NCBI GenBank assembly: GCA_014529675.2
Contig: CP076040.1
Span: 1,488,001 to 1,552,000, forward strand
DNA length: 64,000 nucleotides
Reading direction: 5' to 3'
From: Opitutia bacterium ISCC 52
Lineage (GTDB): Bacteria; Verrucomicrobiota; Verrucomicrobiia; Opitutales; UBA2995
This document shows, piece after piece, positions 9,412 to 17,906 of this stretch. The notes below the pieces were generated by a model. The model made no database searches. It saw nothing but the letters and a program-made list of their open reading frames with translations, and was not told the origin of the DNA. The translations under genes were made by a program, and so were the position numbers. Positions within the stretch are counted from its first letter, which is position 1; each line of letters starts with the position of its first letter.

Positions 9412-10431
9412 ATGAGTGATCAGGCATTGAAAACAGAAGGAGGGAAAACCTCCAAAAGACGCGAGACGTGGAACCACACCACGCCGGTGGTATTTTCACC
9501 CTTATTCGATTGGCCTCCCAATCTGAAGGGCTCCATTCTAGCGTTAACCAAACGCTGGGTGACTATCTCGAGGAATGTGCTGTTCTTGATGATGGCTTGG
9601 CTCGTCTATCGATTCTTCTATCCTGATATGACACACCTGCAGTCCTTATCAGTTGGTTGGGTAGGTGCCATTTTTCTGAGGAATATTCTATTCATGCTGC
9701 TGATTACGGGAGGCCTGCATCTGTACTTATTCACCTTTCGTTTCCAGGGTAAGCGACTCAAGTATGACCATAAGGAAGAACTGGATAAGAGCCGGAAATT
9801 CTCATTTAAAAATCAGGTTTGGGATAACATGTTATGGTCCTTGGCAGGAGGGGCGACTATTTGGTCGGCCTATGAGGTGTTTTATTTCTGGGGACTGGCC
9901 AACGGAGTTATTCCAGGTATTAGATTTCTCGTTCACCCGGTTATTTTTGTGCTGTGGTTGTTGGTGATCCCTGTTCTGACGTCCTCTCACTTTTATTTGA
10001 TTCACAGATTGCTTCATTGGCCACCGCTCTACCGGAGAGTCCACAGTGTGCACCATCGCAATATTCACATTGGTCCTTGGTCCGGTATGTCGATGCACCC
10101 GGTGGAGCAGCTCATCTACATTTCATCCGTGCTCGTTCATTTTGTGATTCCATCTCACCCCGTCATATTTTTGGTGCATATTTATGGCCGGTGCTTGGGG
10201 CCTTCATTTTCTCACTCAGGATTTGAGAAGTTACTCGTGAAGGATAAGAGTGTATTGGAGGCGGCCGACTTTCACCACCAGTTGCATCATCGATTTTTCG
10301 AATGTAACTACGGCACGGTCGACGCTCCCTGGGACCGTTGGCTTGGATCATATCATAATGGATCTGATGAGGACACCGTCCGCGTCCGGGAGCAACGCAA
10401 GCGAATGTATCGAAACAAGCTGCCGGCTTGA
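9412..10431 (+). CDS. Sterol desaturase / fatty acid hydroxylase family membrane protein
   Basis: The 339-residue protein has several membrane segments and the histidine clusters that bind a di-iron centre: HRLLHW, HSVHHRN and FHHQLHHRFFECNYG. The family hydroxylates or desaturates lipids such as sterols, fatty acids and carotenoids using oxygen. The N-terminal 50 residues are hydrophilic and not conserved. The GTVDAPWDRWLGSYH ending is typical. Neighbours do not reveal the substrate. Confidence 0.88.
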   Translation: MSDQALKTEGGKTSKRRETWNHTTPVVFSPLFDWPPNLKGSILALTKRWVTISRNVLFLMMAWLVYRFFYPDMTHLQSLSVGWVGAIFLRNILFMLLITGGLHLYLFTFRFQGKRLKYDHKEELDKSRKFSFKNQVWDNMLWSLAGGATIWSAYEVFYFWGLANGVIPGIRFLVHPVIFVLWLLVIPVLTSSHFYLIHRLLHWPPLYRRVHSVHHRNIHIGPWSGMSMHPVEQLIYISSVLVHFVIPSHPVIFLVHIYGRCLGPSFSHSGFEKLLVKDKSVLEAADFHHQLHHRFFECNYGTVDAPWDRWLGSYHNGSDEDTVRVREQRKRMYRNKLPA

Positions 10432-10626
10432 TCGTTTTTGCGTACGAACCCCACTTTCTGGCCTGACGATTAATCCTGAAAGTCTTTAGCCTCGTTAGAT
10501 TCGAAATCTTTAACCGGGAGCTAAATTTCCTTACTTTTGATTGGTCTGACAGATATTAGAATGAGTAAGGCAATGCCGCTGTGGTGGAATTGATTGTAAC
10601 TGCCAACTTATACTCTATCATATTAT

Positions 10627-10646
10627 GATCTGCAGTTAAGCAGATC
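10627..10646. promoter_or_regulatory. Perfect inverted repeat upstream of a GNAT gene
   Basis: GATCTGC (10627-10633) and GCAGATC (10640-10646) form a perfect 7-bp stem around a 6-nt AGTTAA loop. It ends 16 bp before the start of the acetyltransferase gene, a position suited to an operator or a leader hairpin that overlaps the ribosome-binding region. No run of T follows, so a terminator is unlikely. Confidence 0.4.
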
Positions 10647-10662
10647 CCGGGAGTACACTGCT

Positions 10663-11208
10663 ATGGACATCATTAAAGAAAATATTCGTATCGCGATGAT
10701 CCACAACGATCTGGAAAAGGCTCCGCATTATTCGGTTCCGGAAGGATTCTCCCTCCGTATCTATCAACCGGGATACGAAAAAGCGTGGGTCGATATTCAC
10801 AAGGCAGCAGATCCTTGGAACGATATCGACCTCAACTGTTTCGCTGAGATATTTAGTGAGCATCCATTGCCTCTGGCGGAACGACAACTCTATCTGTTTG
10901 ATTCAAACAATGAACCCATCGGTACTGCTACCGCTTGGGAGCGTGAGCGGGAGAGGACGATGTGTGGGTCGGTGCATTGGGTAGCCATCCATCCAGCCTA
11001 TCAGGGAAAAGGGCTTGCGAAACCTCTTTTAAGTGCAACCCTCGCCCGCCTCATGGAGGTCGGTTATGAGGATGCCTTTCTTTATTCTTCCACCGCTCGC
11101 ATGCCTGCTATCAATCTGTATTGGAAATTTGGATTCAGGCCGCTTATAACTGATCACAACGAAATGGAAGCTTGGGACAGTGTGACTGCTCATTTACTGA
11201 TTGAATAG
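10663..11208 (+). CDS. GNAT-family N-acetyltransferase
   Basis: The 181-residue protein has the acetyl-CoA binding motif A of the GNAT fold, WVAIHPAYQGKGLAKPLL, followed by the conserved C-terminal LYWKFGFRPL strand-helix unit. It transfers an acetyl group from acetyl-CoA to an amine; the acceptor is unknown. The length fits a single GNAT domain with a short N-terminal extension. A perfect inverted repeat lies just upstream. Confidence 0.88.
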   Translation: MDIIKENIRIAMIHNDLEKAPHYSVPEGFSLRIYQPGYEKAWVDIHKAADPWNDIDLNCFAEIFSEHPLPLAERQLYLFDSNNEPIGTATAWERERERTMCGSVHWVAIHPAYQGKGLAKPLLSATLARLMEVGYEDAFLYSSTARMPAINLYWKFGFRPLITDHNEMEAWDSVTAHLLIE

Positions 11209-11290
11209 GGCAGAGCCCAAGTTAGTTCATTGCATTTTTTAGTATTCTGCTATCGCAAGTTTGTGACGTAGAGGTAGAAATACATGCATT

Positions 11291-11590
11291 ATGTTAATAG
11301 ACATACGAATCTACCAAACCAAGCCAGGGATGCGAGAAGAGCATTTTGACCTTTACGAAAAATACGGTCTGGCTCCTCAAAGCCGTATTCTAGGAGCACC
11401 CTATTCCTACGTGAAGTCGATTGAAGATCCCAATGAATTCATTCTCATGTGGAGTTACGAAGACATGGCCGATCGTGAAGCCAAGCGTGTTCTCATGTGG
11501 AATGATCCAGAATGGCAGGTGTATGTAACCCACAGTAAAGCCTTGGGGGCTGTGGTGTCGCAGCATAACAAATTGGTAGAAACGGTTTAA
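11291..11590 (+). CDS. NIPSNAP family protein
   Basis: This 99-residue single-domain protein starts IDIRIYQTKPGMREEHFDLYEKYG and contains EFILMWSYEDMADREA, the usual layout of the NIPSNAP ferredoxin-like alpha/beta barrel. The biochemical role of bacterial NIPSNAP proteins is not established. It follows the GNAT gene by about 80 bp on the same strand and may share its transcript. Confidence 0.8.
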   Translation: MLIDIRIYQTKPGMREEHFDLYEKYGLAPQSRILGAPYSYVKSIEDPNEFILMWSYEDMADREAKRVLMWNDPEWQVYVTHSKALGAVVSQHNKLVETV

Positions 11591-11657
11591 GTCGGCTGAA
11601 CTTCTCCGCTGAACTCCTCTTCCCGCCTGAAAATCCGACGGAAGAGCTGCTGACGAA

Positions 11658-13061
11658 TTAAACTTCCGCCAAGGTATGGCTGCTGCCACCAAAGCTATCA
11701 GTCTCCACTCCGAGCTTGTGAAGCATGGTGAGGTAGAGGTCTGAAAGGGGAAGCTCTTCGAAGTCCATTTCTCCGCGCCAGCCAACATCGGTGCGGATCC
11801 CGGAGGTGGCTTGGTTGTCTTCATTGCCAGAGCCATACTTGAGATACTGGCCGTGCTTGAAGCCCATGTTCTTGCCGCCGGCGAGGATCAATGGGTAGTT
11901 ACGAGAAAGGTGGAATGCGCTCGATGCGGATCCGAATAAAAGGACGGTGTTGTCCAGCATGTTGCCGGTGCCTCCAACCTCTGGAGTAGATTTCAGCTTG
12001 GTAAGGAATCGGCCATATTCTTCACTCAGGAAATTACAGTAGGTGCCAAAGTTTTTATAGCCATCTGGTTCCTTGGTTTTGTGACTGAGTTGGTGGGTTA
12101 AATTGAATCCGATGGCACGTGCGAGGTAGTCACTGACCCCCACGCCATTTTCCCGACCGAGTTGGTAGGTGACCGTGCGAGTAGAGTCGGTTTTGAAGGC
12201 CAGGTAAATGAGCTCATACATCGTTTGCAGATAGACACGTGGATCTTCTGGTGTGATATCGAGGGTTAGATGGTCGACATCAACTTGAGGGAGCGGAATG
12301 TCCATCCAGCGTTTGGCCTTTTCGATTTTGATTTCGGTATCGCGAACCGAATCCAGGTATTCTTGCAGTGTTTCTTGGTCGTGCTTGGACAAGCTTCTTT
12401 TTAAAGAGCGTGCATCGGCAACTAGGTCATCCAGAGCAGACTTGCTCATGGCCAACCGGCGGGCTGCATCTTTGCTACTCTTTACGAAGAGCATGTCGAA
12501 GATATGCTTCGGCTTGTGTTCCGCAGGTATGGGCCGGCCTTGTTCATTAAATGAAATAGTGTGCGTACCGCGTGGAGACCCAGTACCTCCGTCTGTAGAT
12601 AGAACCATGGATGAGAAACGGGTATGTTCTCCTTCCTGTGCAGCAAATAATTGATCCAGTGAAATACTGTTTTCATAATCTCCGTAGTCTCCCGTATCAG
12701 CTCCGGTAAGAAACTGATCTGCATTCGAGTGACCGTGAACACTTCGTGCTGCGGGGTGGGACAATCCACCAAACACGGTTACTTCATCGCGCAAGGGCTC
12801 GAGTGGATCCAGGCACTTGGTAAAGGTAAAATCTTTCCCTCTACCATGAGGGAACCAGCTCCAATCCTGGTAGGATGGATCCTCCTTCAGTGGCATGGGC
12901 ACACCATCTGGCATGTAAAAGGCAGCCAAACGTTTTTTGTTCTTCGGCTTTGCGGCATGTGCCAATCCTGAAAAGGTTTCGAAGGCAGGGAGGGCAAGGG
13001 CGAAGCCGCCCAGACCTCGAAGGAATTTACGACGGTCGATAGTGGCTAAATTTACTTTCAT
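11658..13061 (-). CDS. DUF1552 protein with Tat-type signal
   Basis: The 467-residue protein starts with a twin-arginine leader (RRKFLRGLGGFALALPAF) and carries the DUF1552 pattern: AAFYMPDGVPMP, FGGLSHPAARSVHGHSNADQFLTG and LLFGSASSAFHLSRNYPLILAGG. It lies 69 bp downstream of a DUF1592-type cytochrome protein on the same strand, the pairing seen across planctomycetes and verrucomicrobia. The family is thought to be a periplasmic partner of the cytochrome protein in breakdown of complex organic matter; its reaction is unknown. Confidence 0.9.
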   Translation of the reverse strand: MKVNLATIDRRKFLRGLGGFALALPAFETFSGLAHAAKPKNKKRLAAFYMPDGVPMPLKEDPSYQDWSWFPHGRGKDFTFTKCLDPLEPLRDEVTVFGGLSHPAARSVHGHSNADQFLTGADTGDYGDYENSISLDQLFAAQEGEHTRFSSMVLSTDGGTGSPRGTHTISFNEQGRPIPAEHKPKHIFDMLFVKSSKDAARRLAMSKSALDDLVADARSLKRSLSKHDQETLQEYLDSVRDTEIKIEKAKRWMDIPLPQVDVDHLTLDITPEDPRVYLQTMYELIYLAFKTDSTRTVTYQLGRENGVGVSDYLARAIGFNLTHQLSHKTKEPDGYKNFGTYCNFLSEEYGRFLTKLKSTPEVGGTGNMLDNTVLLFGSASSAFHLSRNYPLILAGGKNMGFKHGQYLKYGSGNEDNQATSGIRTDVGWRGEMDFEELPLSDLYLTMLHKLGVETDSFGGSSHTLAEV

Positions 13062-13130
13062 GACATTTGGGGCGAAGGGCGTGTGACTGGGGTATAGCAG
13101 GTTTTAGGTTTCTGTGTCCGGGTATCCAGA

Positions 13131-15806
13131 TTACTTGGTGAGGAAAAGATCGGTAGTGACGATAAGTGAAATGAGGTCTGCAAGTCCATCTCCTTTATTG
13201 CGGAGTTTGGCGGTGATTTCTTCGATACTGGCGCGGTCGGAAAAGCTGAGCGGACGACCTAGGGCGTAGGTGGTTAGCTTATGAGCCATGGCGCGGGCAA
13301 ATTGATCCTGTCGATTCTCAAGCAGGAAGCGTTTTAGGCCGTCGATACCATTTAGCTCCTGCTTGTTGAAAAGCTTACTGGATGCGTCGACCGGTTTTTC
13401 TCCAATCGTTTCGCGCCAGCTACCGGTGGCATCAAAATTCTCAAAAGCTATCCCCCAGGGATCGATCTTGGCATGACAAGAGAAGCAGGCTGGGTCGTTT
13501 CTATGATCTTCCATGCGTTCCTTGAGTGTCATTTTGAGTATCTCAGGATCACTTAGGTCAATTTCGGGTACAGCTGCCGGCGGCGGCGATGGTGGATCGT
13601 TGAGCAGGCTTTCGAGTAACCAGATTCCTCGTTTGAGTGGATGAGAATCTTTGCCATCGGAATTCATCGCAAGTAGCCCCGCCTGCGTCAGTAGGCCACC
13701 TCTAACATCCTCTGGCTGGAGGGCAACTTTTTGGAAGGCAGTTCCATAGACTCCAGGGATTTCATAGTGCTGAGCCAGTCGTTCATTGACCATGGCATAA
13801 TCAGCATGAATGAAATCCATCACGCTACGATTCTCGCGCATTACTTCTTGGAACAGGGCGATAGACTCGTTTTGCATGGCCTCTTTTAAATAGTCATCAA
13901 AGTCACCATACAGGTCTTCGTCCACATCCAGGTAATCGAGCAATTGCATGCCCAACCATTGACGAACGAAGTGTTTGGAAAATCGCTTGGCTCTAGGATC
14001 GCTTAATAGGCGTTCCGTTTGACGAGTAAGGACCCGGGGATCGCTGAGCTTTCCCTTCTTTGCAAGAGTGAGGAGCTCTTTGTCTGGCACACTCGACCAG
14101 AGGAACATCGAAAGACGTGTCGCTATCTCATAATCGCTTAAGCTTGTTTCGCCTTGCTTGCCTTTGGCCGGTTCTGATTGGACCAGGTAGAGAAATTGAG
14201 GGGAGGAGATGACGCCGGCTAGCACCTCGATCATCGCTTCCTGGAAATCATCACAGACGGGACGTACTTCTTTGAAGAGTTTGAGCTTTTGATCGATTTC
14301 CGACCTCGTGACAGAGCGCCTCCATGCACGTGGCATAAAGGATGCCAAAACTTCTCTGGCGTACTTGCTCTCATTGCCTTTGTTTCTGCTGTCTACAAAA
14401 ATCCGACTGTGTGACTCAGGTGGCCATTGTGGGTATACCGGGGCCGTAACTTCTACATAGTCGATTTGAATGCCTGATGTTGATTGTTTGGAGTCATCTT
14501 GGTGAATGTTCTGAAATTCCAGAAACTCGGTTGGATTAGGGATCTGTCCCATCTTCTGGATTCCGCGAAATAGATTCCTAGGTGTCTCGCCTAAAGGAAT
14601 AGTCCATTCATAAATCTGTGGATTGCCTGGTGCAGCCATGATTGCCGTATCCTTAACGCCAATACGTCGAATACCTTCTGAATTGTTGCTGGCCTGGAAT
14701 CCAAAGAAAAGTCGCAGGCTAGGGTAACTCTCTTCCTCGGTAGTAGTACGTGAGGCGCGAACGCGGACGCGAAGATCACCGGTGTCTGGGAGCCAGTCTC
14801 CCAGATCAAATTTGATTTCCTGTTGAGCAGGAACGATGGCTACTTGCGAGGACGGAGGAGGCACATCTGGAACTTCCGCTACAGGTGCATGTGATTGTTT
14901 TGCTCCATGATAGCGGTAGGCCGCTCTATAACCCTCGCCGGTATTCAGATCCAGATAGTGAGCCTGATTTGTGTTTTTTGCGTACCGTTGAGTTTGCTTT
15001 TCAATTTCTTCTTCACGCTTTTCCGGGGCGAGTTGTTCTTTTCTGATTCGATCATCAATATCCGTAACGATCCGCTTCCGTAACTTCTCCATGGCTTCAC
15101 CAATGTGAATGGAATAAAATACCATGTCCGGACGCACCCCACGAACCGTTGCTTTTTCCAACGCGCTTCTTCCCAGCTGTCTGTATTGCTCAAATTGCTT
15201 TACCGACATTTGCAGCATTTCTGAGCTGTTCTGAAACCCATCCTCCGAAGCCGTTTCCGGAGGTAGATTCTTGGCGAAGTCGTAGGGGAGTCCCAGTAGG
15301 TCCTGCAACGCATAGTTATATTCGTAGCGCGTCATGCGCCGGAAGGAGGAATGGCCTTCTTCGCTACGACGAACCTGCGAAGCTACTTGAACCTCCTTAG
15401 TCAGCCAGTTGACGATCGTTCCACGGTCTTCATCGCCCATTTCAAAGTCCGCATCTTCCGGAGGCATTTCGCCATTGGTTATGACATCCATAACATCCAA
15501 CCACCACAGTTCGTCGCCACTGTTGATCAGGTCCGGGTTCAGTGTGTCTATTCGAAAATCTCCTTTTTGTTTATCGGGACCATGGCATTGGTAGCAGTTA
15601 TCACTAAGTAATGGCTCAATTTTTCTGTGAAAGGCCTCCAGGTTGGCTTCAGGCACGTTGCTAGATGCGACTGGAATAGTCTTGTTTCGATAACTCGATC
15701 GGAGTGCACCGTTGATCTTAGCTTCATCTAATGACGAGGAAGCAGCATGAGCGTATGTGGCACAGGCGCTCAGCAATGCACTGATAAATAATAGGGATCT
15801 GAACAT
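13131..15806 (-). CDS. Planctomycete-type cytochrome protein, DUF1587/1592/1588/1585/1595
   Basis: The 891-residue secreted protein has a signal peptide and two haem-binding CxxCH motifs: CYQCHGPDKQKGDF near residue 70 and CFSCHAKIDPWG near residue 780. Between them is the usual modular order: a DUF1587-like start (FRRMTRYEYNYALQDLLGLP), a carbohydrate-binding-like beta module around residues 330-460, DUF1595/DUF1592 (PRAWRRSVTRSEIDQKLKLF, SPQFLYLV) and DUF1588/DUF1585. It probably moves electrons during oxidation of a substrate outside the cytoplasm. Its partner DUF1552 gene is directly downstream. Confidence 0.9.
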   Translation of the reverse strand: MFRSLLFISALLSACATYAHAASSSLDEAKINGALRSSYRNKTIPVASSNVPEANLEAFHRKIEPLLSDNCYQCHGPDKQKGDFRIDTLNPDLINSGDELWWLDVMDVITNGEMPPEDADFEMGDEDRGTIVNWLTKEVQVASQVRRSEEGHSSFRRMTRYEYNYALQDLLGLPYDFAKNLPPETASEDGFQNSSEMLQMSVKQFEQYRQLGRSALEKATVRGVRPDMVFYSIHIGEAMEKLRKRIVTDIDDRIRKEQLAPEKREEEIEKQTQRYAKNTNQAHYLDLNTGEGYRAAYRYHGAKQSHAPVAEVPDVPPPSSQVAIVPAQQEIKFDLGDWLPDTGDLRVRVRASRTTTEEESYPSLRLFFGFQASNNSEGIRRIGVKDTAIMAAPGNPQIYEWTIPLGETPRNLFRGIQKMGQIPNPTEFLEFQNIHQDDSKQSTSGIQIDYVEVTAPVYPQWPPESHSRIFVDSRNKGNESKYAREVLASFMPRAWRRSVTRSEIDQKLKLFKEVRPVCDDFQEAMIEVLAGVISSPQFLYLVQSEPAKGKQGETSLSDYEIATRLSMFLWSSVPDKELLTLAKKGKLSDPRVLTRQTERLLSDPRAKRFSKHFVRQWLGMQLLDYLDVDEDLYGDFDDYLKEAMQNESIALFQEVMRENRSVMDFIHADYAMVNERLAQHYEIPGVYGTAFQKVALQPEDVRGGLLTQAGLLAMNSDGKDSHPLKRGIWLLESLLNDPPSPPPAAVPEIDLSDPEILKMTLKERMEDHRNDPACFSCHAKIDPWGIAFENFDATGSWRETIGEKPVDASSKLFNKQELNGIDGLKRFLLENRQDQFARAMAHKLTTYALGRPLSFSDRASIEEITAKLRNKGDGLADLISLIVTTDLFLTK

Positions 15807-15900
15807 ACTTAGGGTAGAAGGGTATTGTTTGGAACTAATGGAATATCCAATCGGGAATGTCTAACAATAAAATCGTTACCAGTTTGTGAATGAGATCAAC

Positions 15901-15950
15901 AACGCTGCGCTTGATACTGCTTCGCAGCAACAGGCTAGAACTACGTTCTA
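15901..15950. repeat. Two adjacent small hairpins, repeat-like
   Basis: GCTGCG (15904-15909) pairs with CGCAGC (15923-15928), and TAGAAC (15936-15941) pairs with GTTCTA (15945-15950) across a 3-nt loop. Read on the minus strand the second hairpin contains GTAG, as in the other repeats of the window. It lies directly after the end of a decaying gene. Confidence 0.4.
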
Positions 15951-15957
15951 ACAGGAA

Positions 15958-16320
15958 TTAGTCTGAATAGAGACGTTTGATCTCTAGCTTAGGAGATCCG
16001 AAGTTTATTAGAAGTCCTTGTTTGAATCGTCCAGCCTTTAGATAGTTGATGAGTTGAGTGGAATTATTTGGATGCAATTCTTTAGTCGCCTTGAGTTCGA
16101 TAACTATTTCGTCAGAAACGACAATGTCGGCGAAGTAGTGACCAATTGGGTGGTTTCTAAACAGCACTTCAACTTTTTGTTCTCTTTTGCTATCGAGACC
16201 CATTTCATCCATTACGAGTTTTAGCGCTGTTTAATAGACTTGTTCGAGAAAACCATGACCAAGTTCGTTATGAACTTCGTAGGCTGCTTTGATTGTTTGG
16301 GATGTTGTTTTAGTTTCCAT
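15958..16320 (-). pseudogene. GxxExxY family protein, inactivated by a nonsense codon at position 30
   Basis: A 120-codon frame from ATG 16320 encodes a GxxExxY protein. It begins ETKTTSQTIKAAYEVHNELG, continues HGFLEQVY, is then stopped by TAA (16231-16233), and resumes in the same frame as TALKLVMDEMGLD through HYFADIVVSDEIVIELKA to the normal end. Homologues have Glu where the TAA lies (VYExAL), so a single GAA to TAA change explains the break. A shorter product from an internal ATG near 16212 would lack the GxxExxY motif. The family is related to PD-(D/E)XK nuclease folds, and its function is unknown. Confidence 0.8.
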
Positions 16321-16364
16321 GAATTGTAGATATTTCAAATCATGTGGAAACTCAACCGAATCTT

Positions 16365-16440
16365 GTTGGAGCTTTGCTCCATCTTGTTGACGAAGTCATC
16401 CAGGCGCGTAGTGCCGATGTTTTAATATCGGTGTAGTGAG
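16365..16440. repeat. REP-like hairpin cluster
   Basis: TGGAGC TTT GCTCCA forms a compact hairpin near 16369-16383. GTAG at 16408 heads a second hairpin, CCGAT (16414-16418) pairing with ATCGG (16427-16431). The region lies between the GxxExxY remnant and the SGNH hydrolase. The GTAG head matches the other REP-like units here, but no second copy of this exact sequence was seen. Confidence 0.35.
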
Positions 16441-16458
16441 TGGATCTTAAATATCTGC

Positions 16459-17199
16459 TTATTCTTCCATCAAACCGCTAAGGGTCGGCAGCATTGCCTC
16501 AGACCATAGGTCGTAGCCATGCGCGTTGGGGTGCAATAAGTCGGGCATGATGTCCCTGCTTAGTATTCCTTTCTCATCCAGAAAGGCCGGTCCGATATCG
16601 AGGTAGGTCACCCATTCGGGGAACTTATGGTTTTCCAAGACCGCATTGGTATTGTCGACAATAGCGCGTTTCTCTTCACCCGGATTGTTGCGAGGAAAGA
16701 CGGCCAGAAGCAGAATCTTGGTCTGTGGCAGTTTGTTGTGAATCGCATCGCACACGGCAATCACGCCTTCTGCAATCTCAGCCGGTTTATTAGCGCTCCA
16801 GTTATTGGTGCCTATCATAACTACGGCTACTTTTGGAGCAATGCCATCAAGTGCCCCATGATCGATGCGCCACAAAACATGCTCGGTCTTGTCGCCACCA
16901 AAACCCATGTTAACTGGATTCCATTGTGCGAAGTCCCGTTTCCAAACCGCATTGCCGGTTTTTGGGTTATCAAATCCATGGGTAATGGAATCACCCAGAA
17001 AGACTAGATCTACTGGGTTCTTTTGGATTTTCACCAGGATCTTGCCGTGACGCTCCATCCAGCCCAGGTCATCACGGTTCTTCCAATAGTGTGTTAGGCG
17101 CGGAACGGGTTCGATGGCAGTATTGGCTAATAGGGTTTGCTGAAAGGAGAGGCCTGAAAAAAGAATGCCGAGCCCGAGTATGAGTCTTAAGGATTTCAT
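16459..17199 (-). CDS. Secreted SGNH/GDSL-family hydrolase
   Basis: The 246-residue protein has a signal peptide and the four SGNH blocks: Ser in VFLGDSITHG, Gly in MGFGGDKTEHVLWR, Asn in VMIGTNNWSANKPAEI, and Asp and His in DLLHPNAHGY. The pattern is closest to platelet-activating-factor acetylhydrolase-like esterases, which often remove acetyl groups from sugars. Secretion and the sulfatase-rich surroundings are compatible with polysaccharide deacetylation, but the substrate is inferred, not shown. Confidence 0.9.
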   Translation of the reverse strand: MKSLRLILGLGILFSGLSFQQTLLANTAIEPVPRLTHYWKNRDDLGWMERHGKILVKIQKNPVDLVFLGDSITHGFDNPKTGNAVWKRDFAQWNPVNMGFGGDKTEHVLWRIDHGALDGIAPKVAVVMIGTNNWSANKPAEIAEGVIAVCDAIHNKLPQTKILLLAVFPRNNPGEEKRAIVDNTNAVLENHKFPEWVTYLDIGPAFLDEKGILSRDIMPDLLHPNAHGYDLWSEAMLPTLSGLMEE

Positions 17200-17337
17200 A
17201 ATGAATATCGTGGTACTTGGCTTTTATTCTGGGAGAGGATTTGGGGAAGTCTAACTTTAAGTGATTGCTCTCTCAAATCCTCGACTGATTTTCACGATGA
17301 TCTTGTCTCATGTAACTAATTTCATAACCTTTATTAC

Positions 17338-17901
17338 ATGAGTCGCTATCCTATCGAAATTCATGGTTTGGTCATTGCTCCTGAGCATCGAGTATTCGGC
17401 GCAAGTGGTAGGGATGTAAGTGGTAGGGATGTAAGTGGAGCGGACCTGATCTCAAGAACGAGTGTGAATGTGATTGCGGGCTCCGGTATCGAAGGTGATC
17501 GCTTTTGTCGGCACCGCCCGGACTACAATGGGCACGTGACTTTCTTTAGTCAGGAGGTTTGGGATGAAGTGAGGGATATACTTGGATTGTCAGAGGCCAT
17601 GGGCCCTGAGCTCACGAGAAGAAACGTTATTGTGTCCGGTGTTGATCTGAAGGCTCTCTACGGAGTTCCTTTTGAAATAGATGGTATACGATTCCTGGGT
17701 ACGATTCATTGTGCCCCCTGTCCGGCTATGAATCGAGTGTTTGGGGATGGCGCCACCAGGGCGTTGCGTGGCCGAGGAGGCTTACGTGCTCAAGTGAAGA
17801 CCGATGGAACCTTGAGCGTAGGACCTGCGGATTTGGTCACGAATGCCTCATTCGATCCAGAGAGTGCAAGTGCTCAACCCATTCCGCCTAAGCTTCCTTA
17901 G
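17338..17901 (+). CDS. MOSC domain protein
   Basis: The 187-residue protein is a single MOSC domain, recognised by GIEGDRF, GHVTFFSQEVWDEV, LTRRNVIVSGVDLKALYG and the conserved cysteine in HCAPCPAMNRV. MOSC proteins handle molybdenum-cofactor-bound or pyridoxal-bound sulfur. An exact tandem duplication of 15 bp (17404-17433) gives the repeated peptide SGRDVSGRDV in the N-terminal loop. It ends 5 bp from the convergent PhoD-like gene. Confidence 0.87.
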   Translation: MSRYPIEIHGLVIAPEHRVFGASGRDVSGRDVSGADLISRTSVNVIAGSGIEGDRFCRHRPDYNGHVTFFSQEVWDEVRDILGLSEAMGPELTRRNVIVSGVDLKALYGVPFEIDGIRFLGTIHCAPCPAMNRVFGDGATRALRGRGGLRAQVKTDGTLSVGPADLVTNASFDPESASAQPIPPKLP

Positions 17902-17906
17902 TCGAT

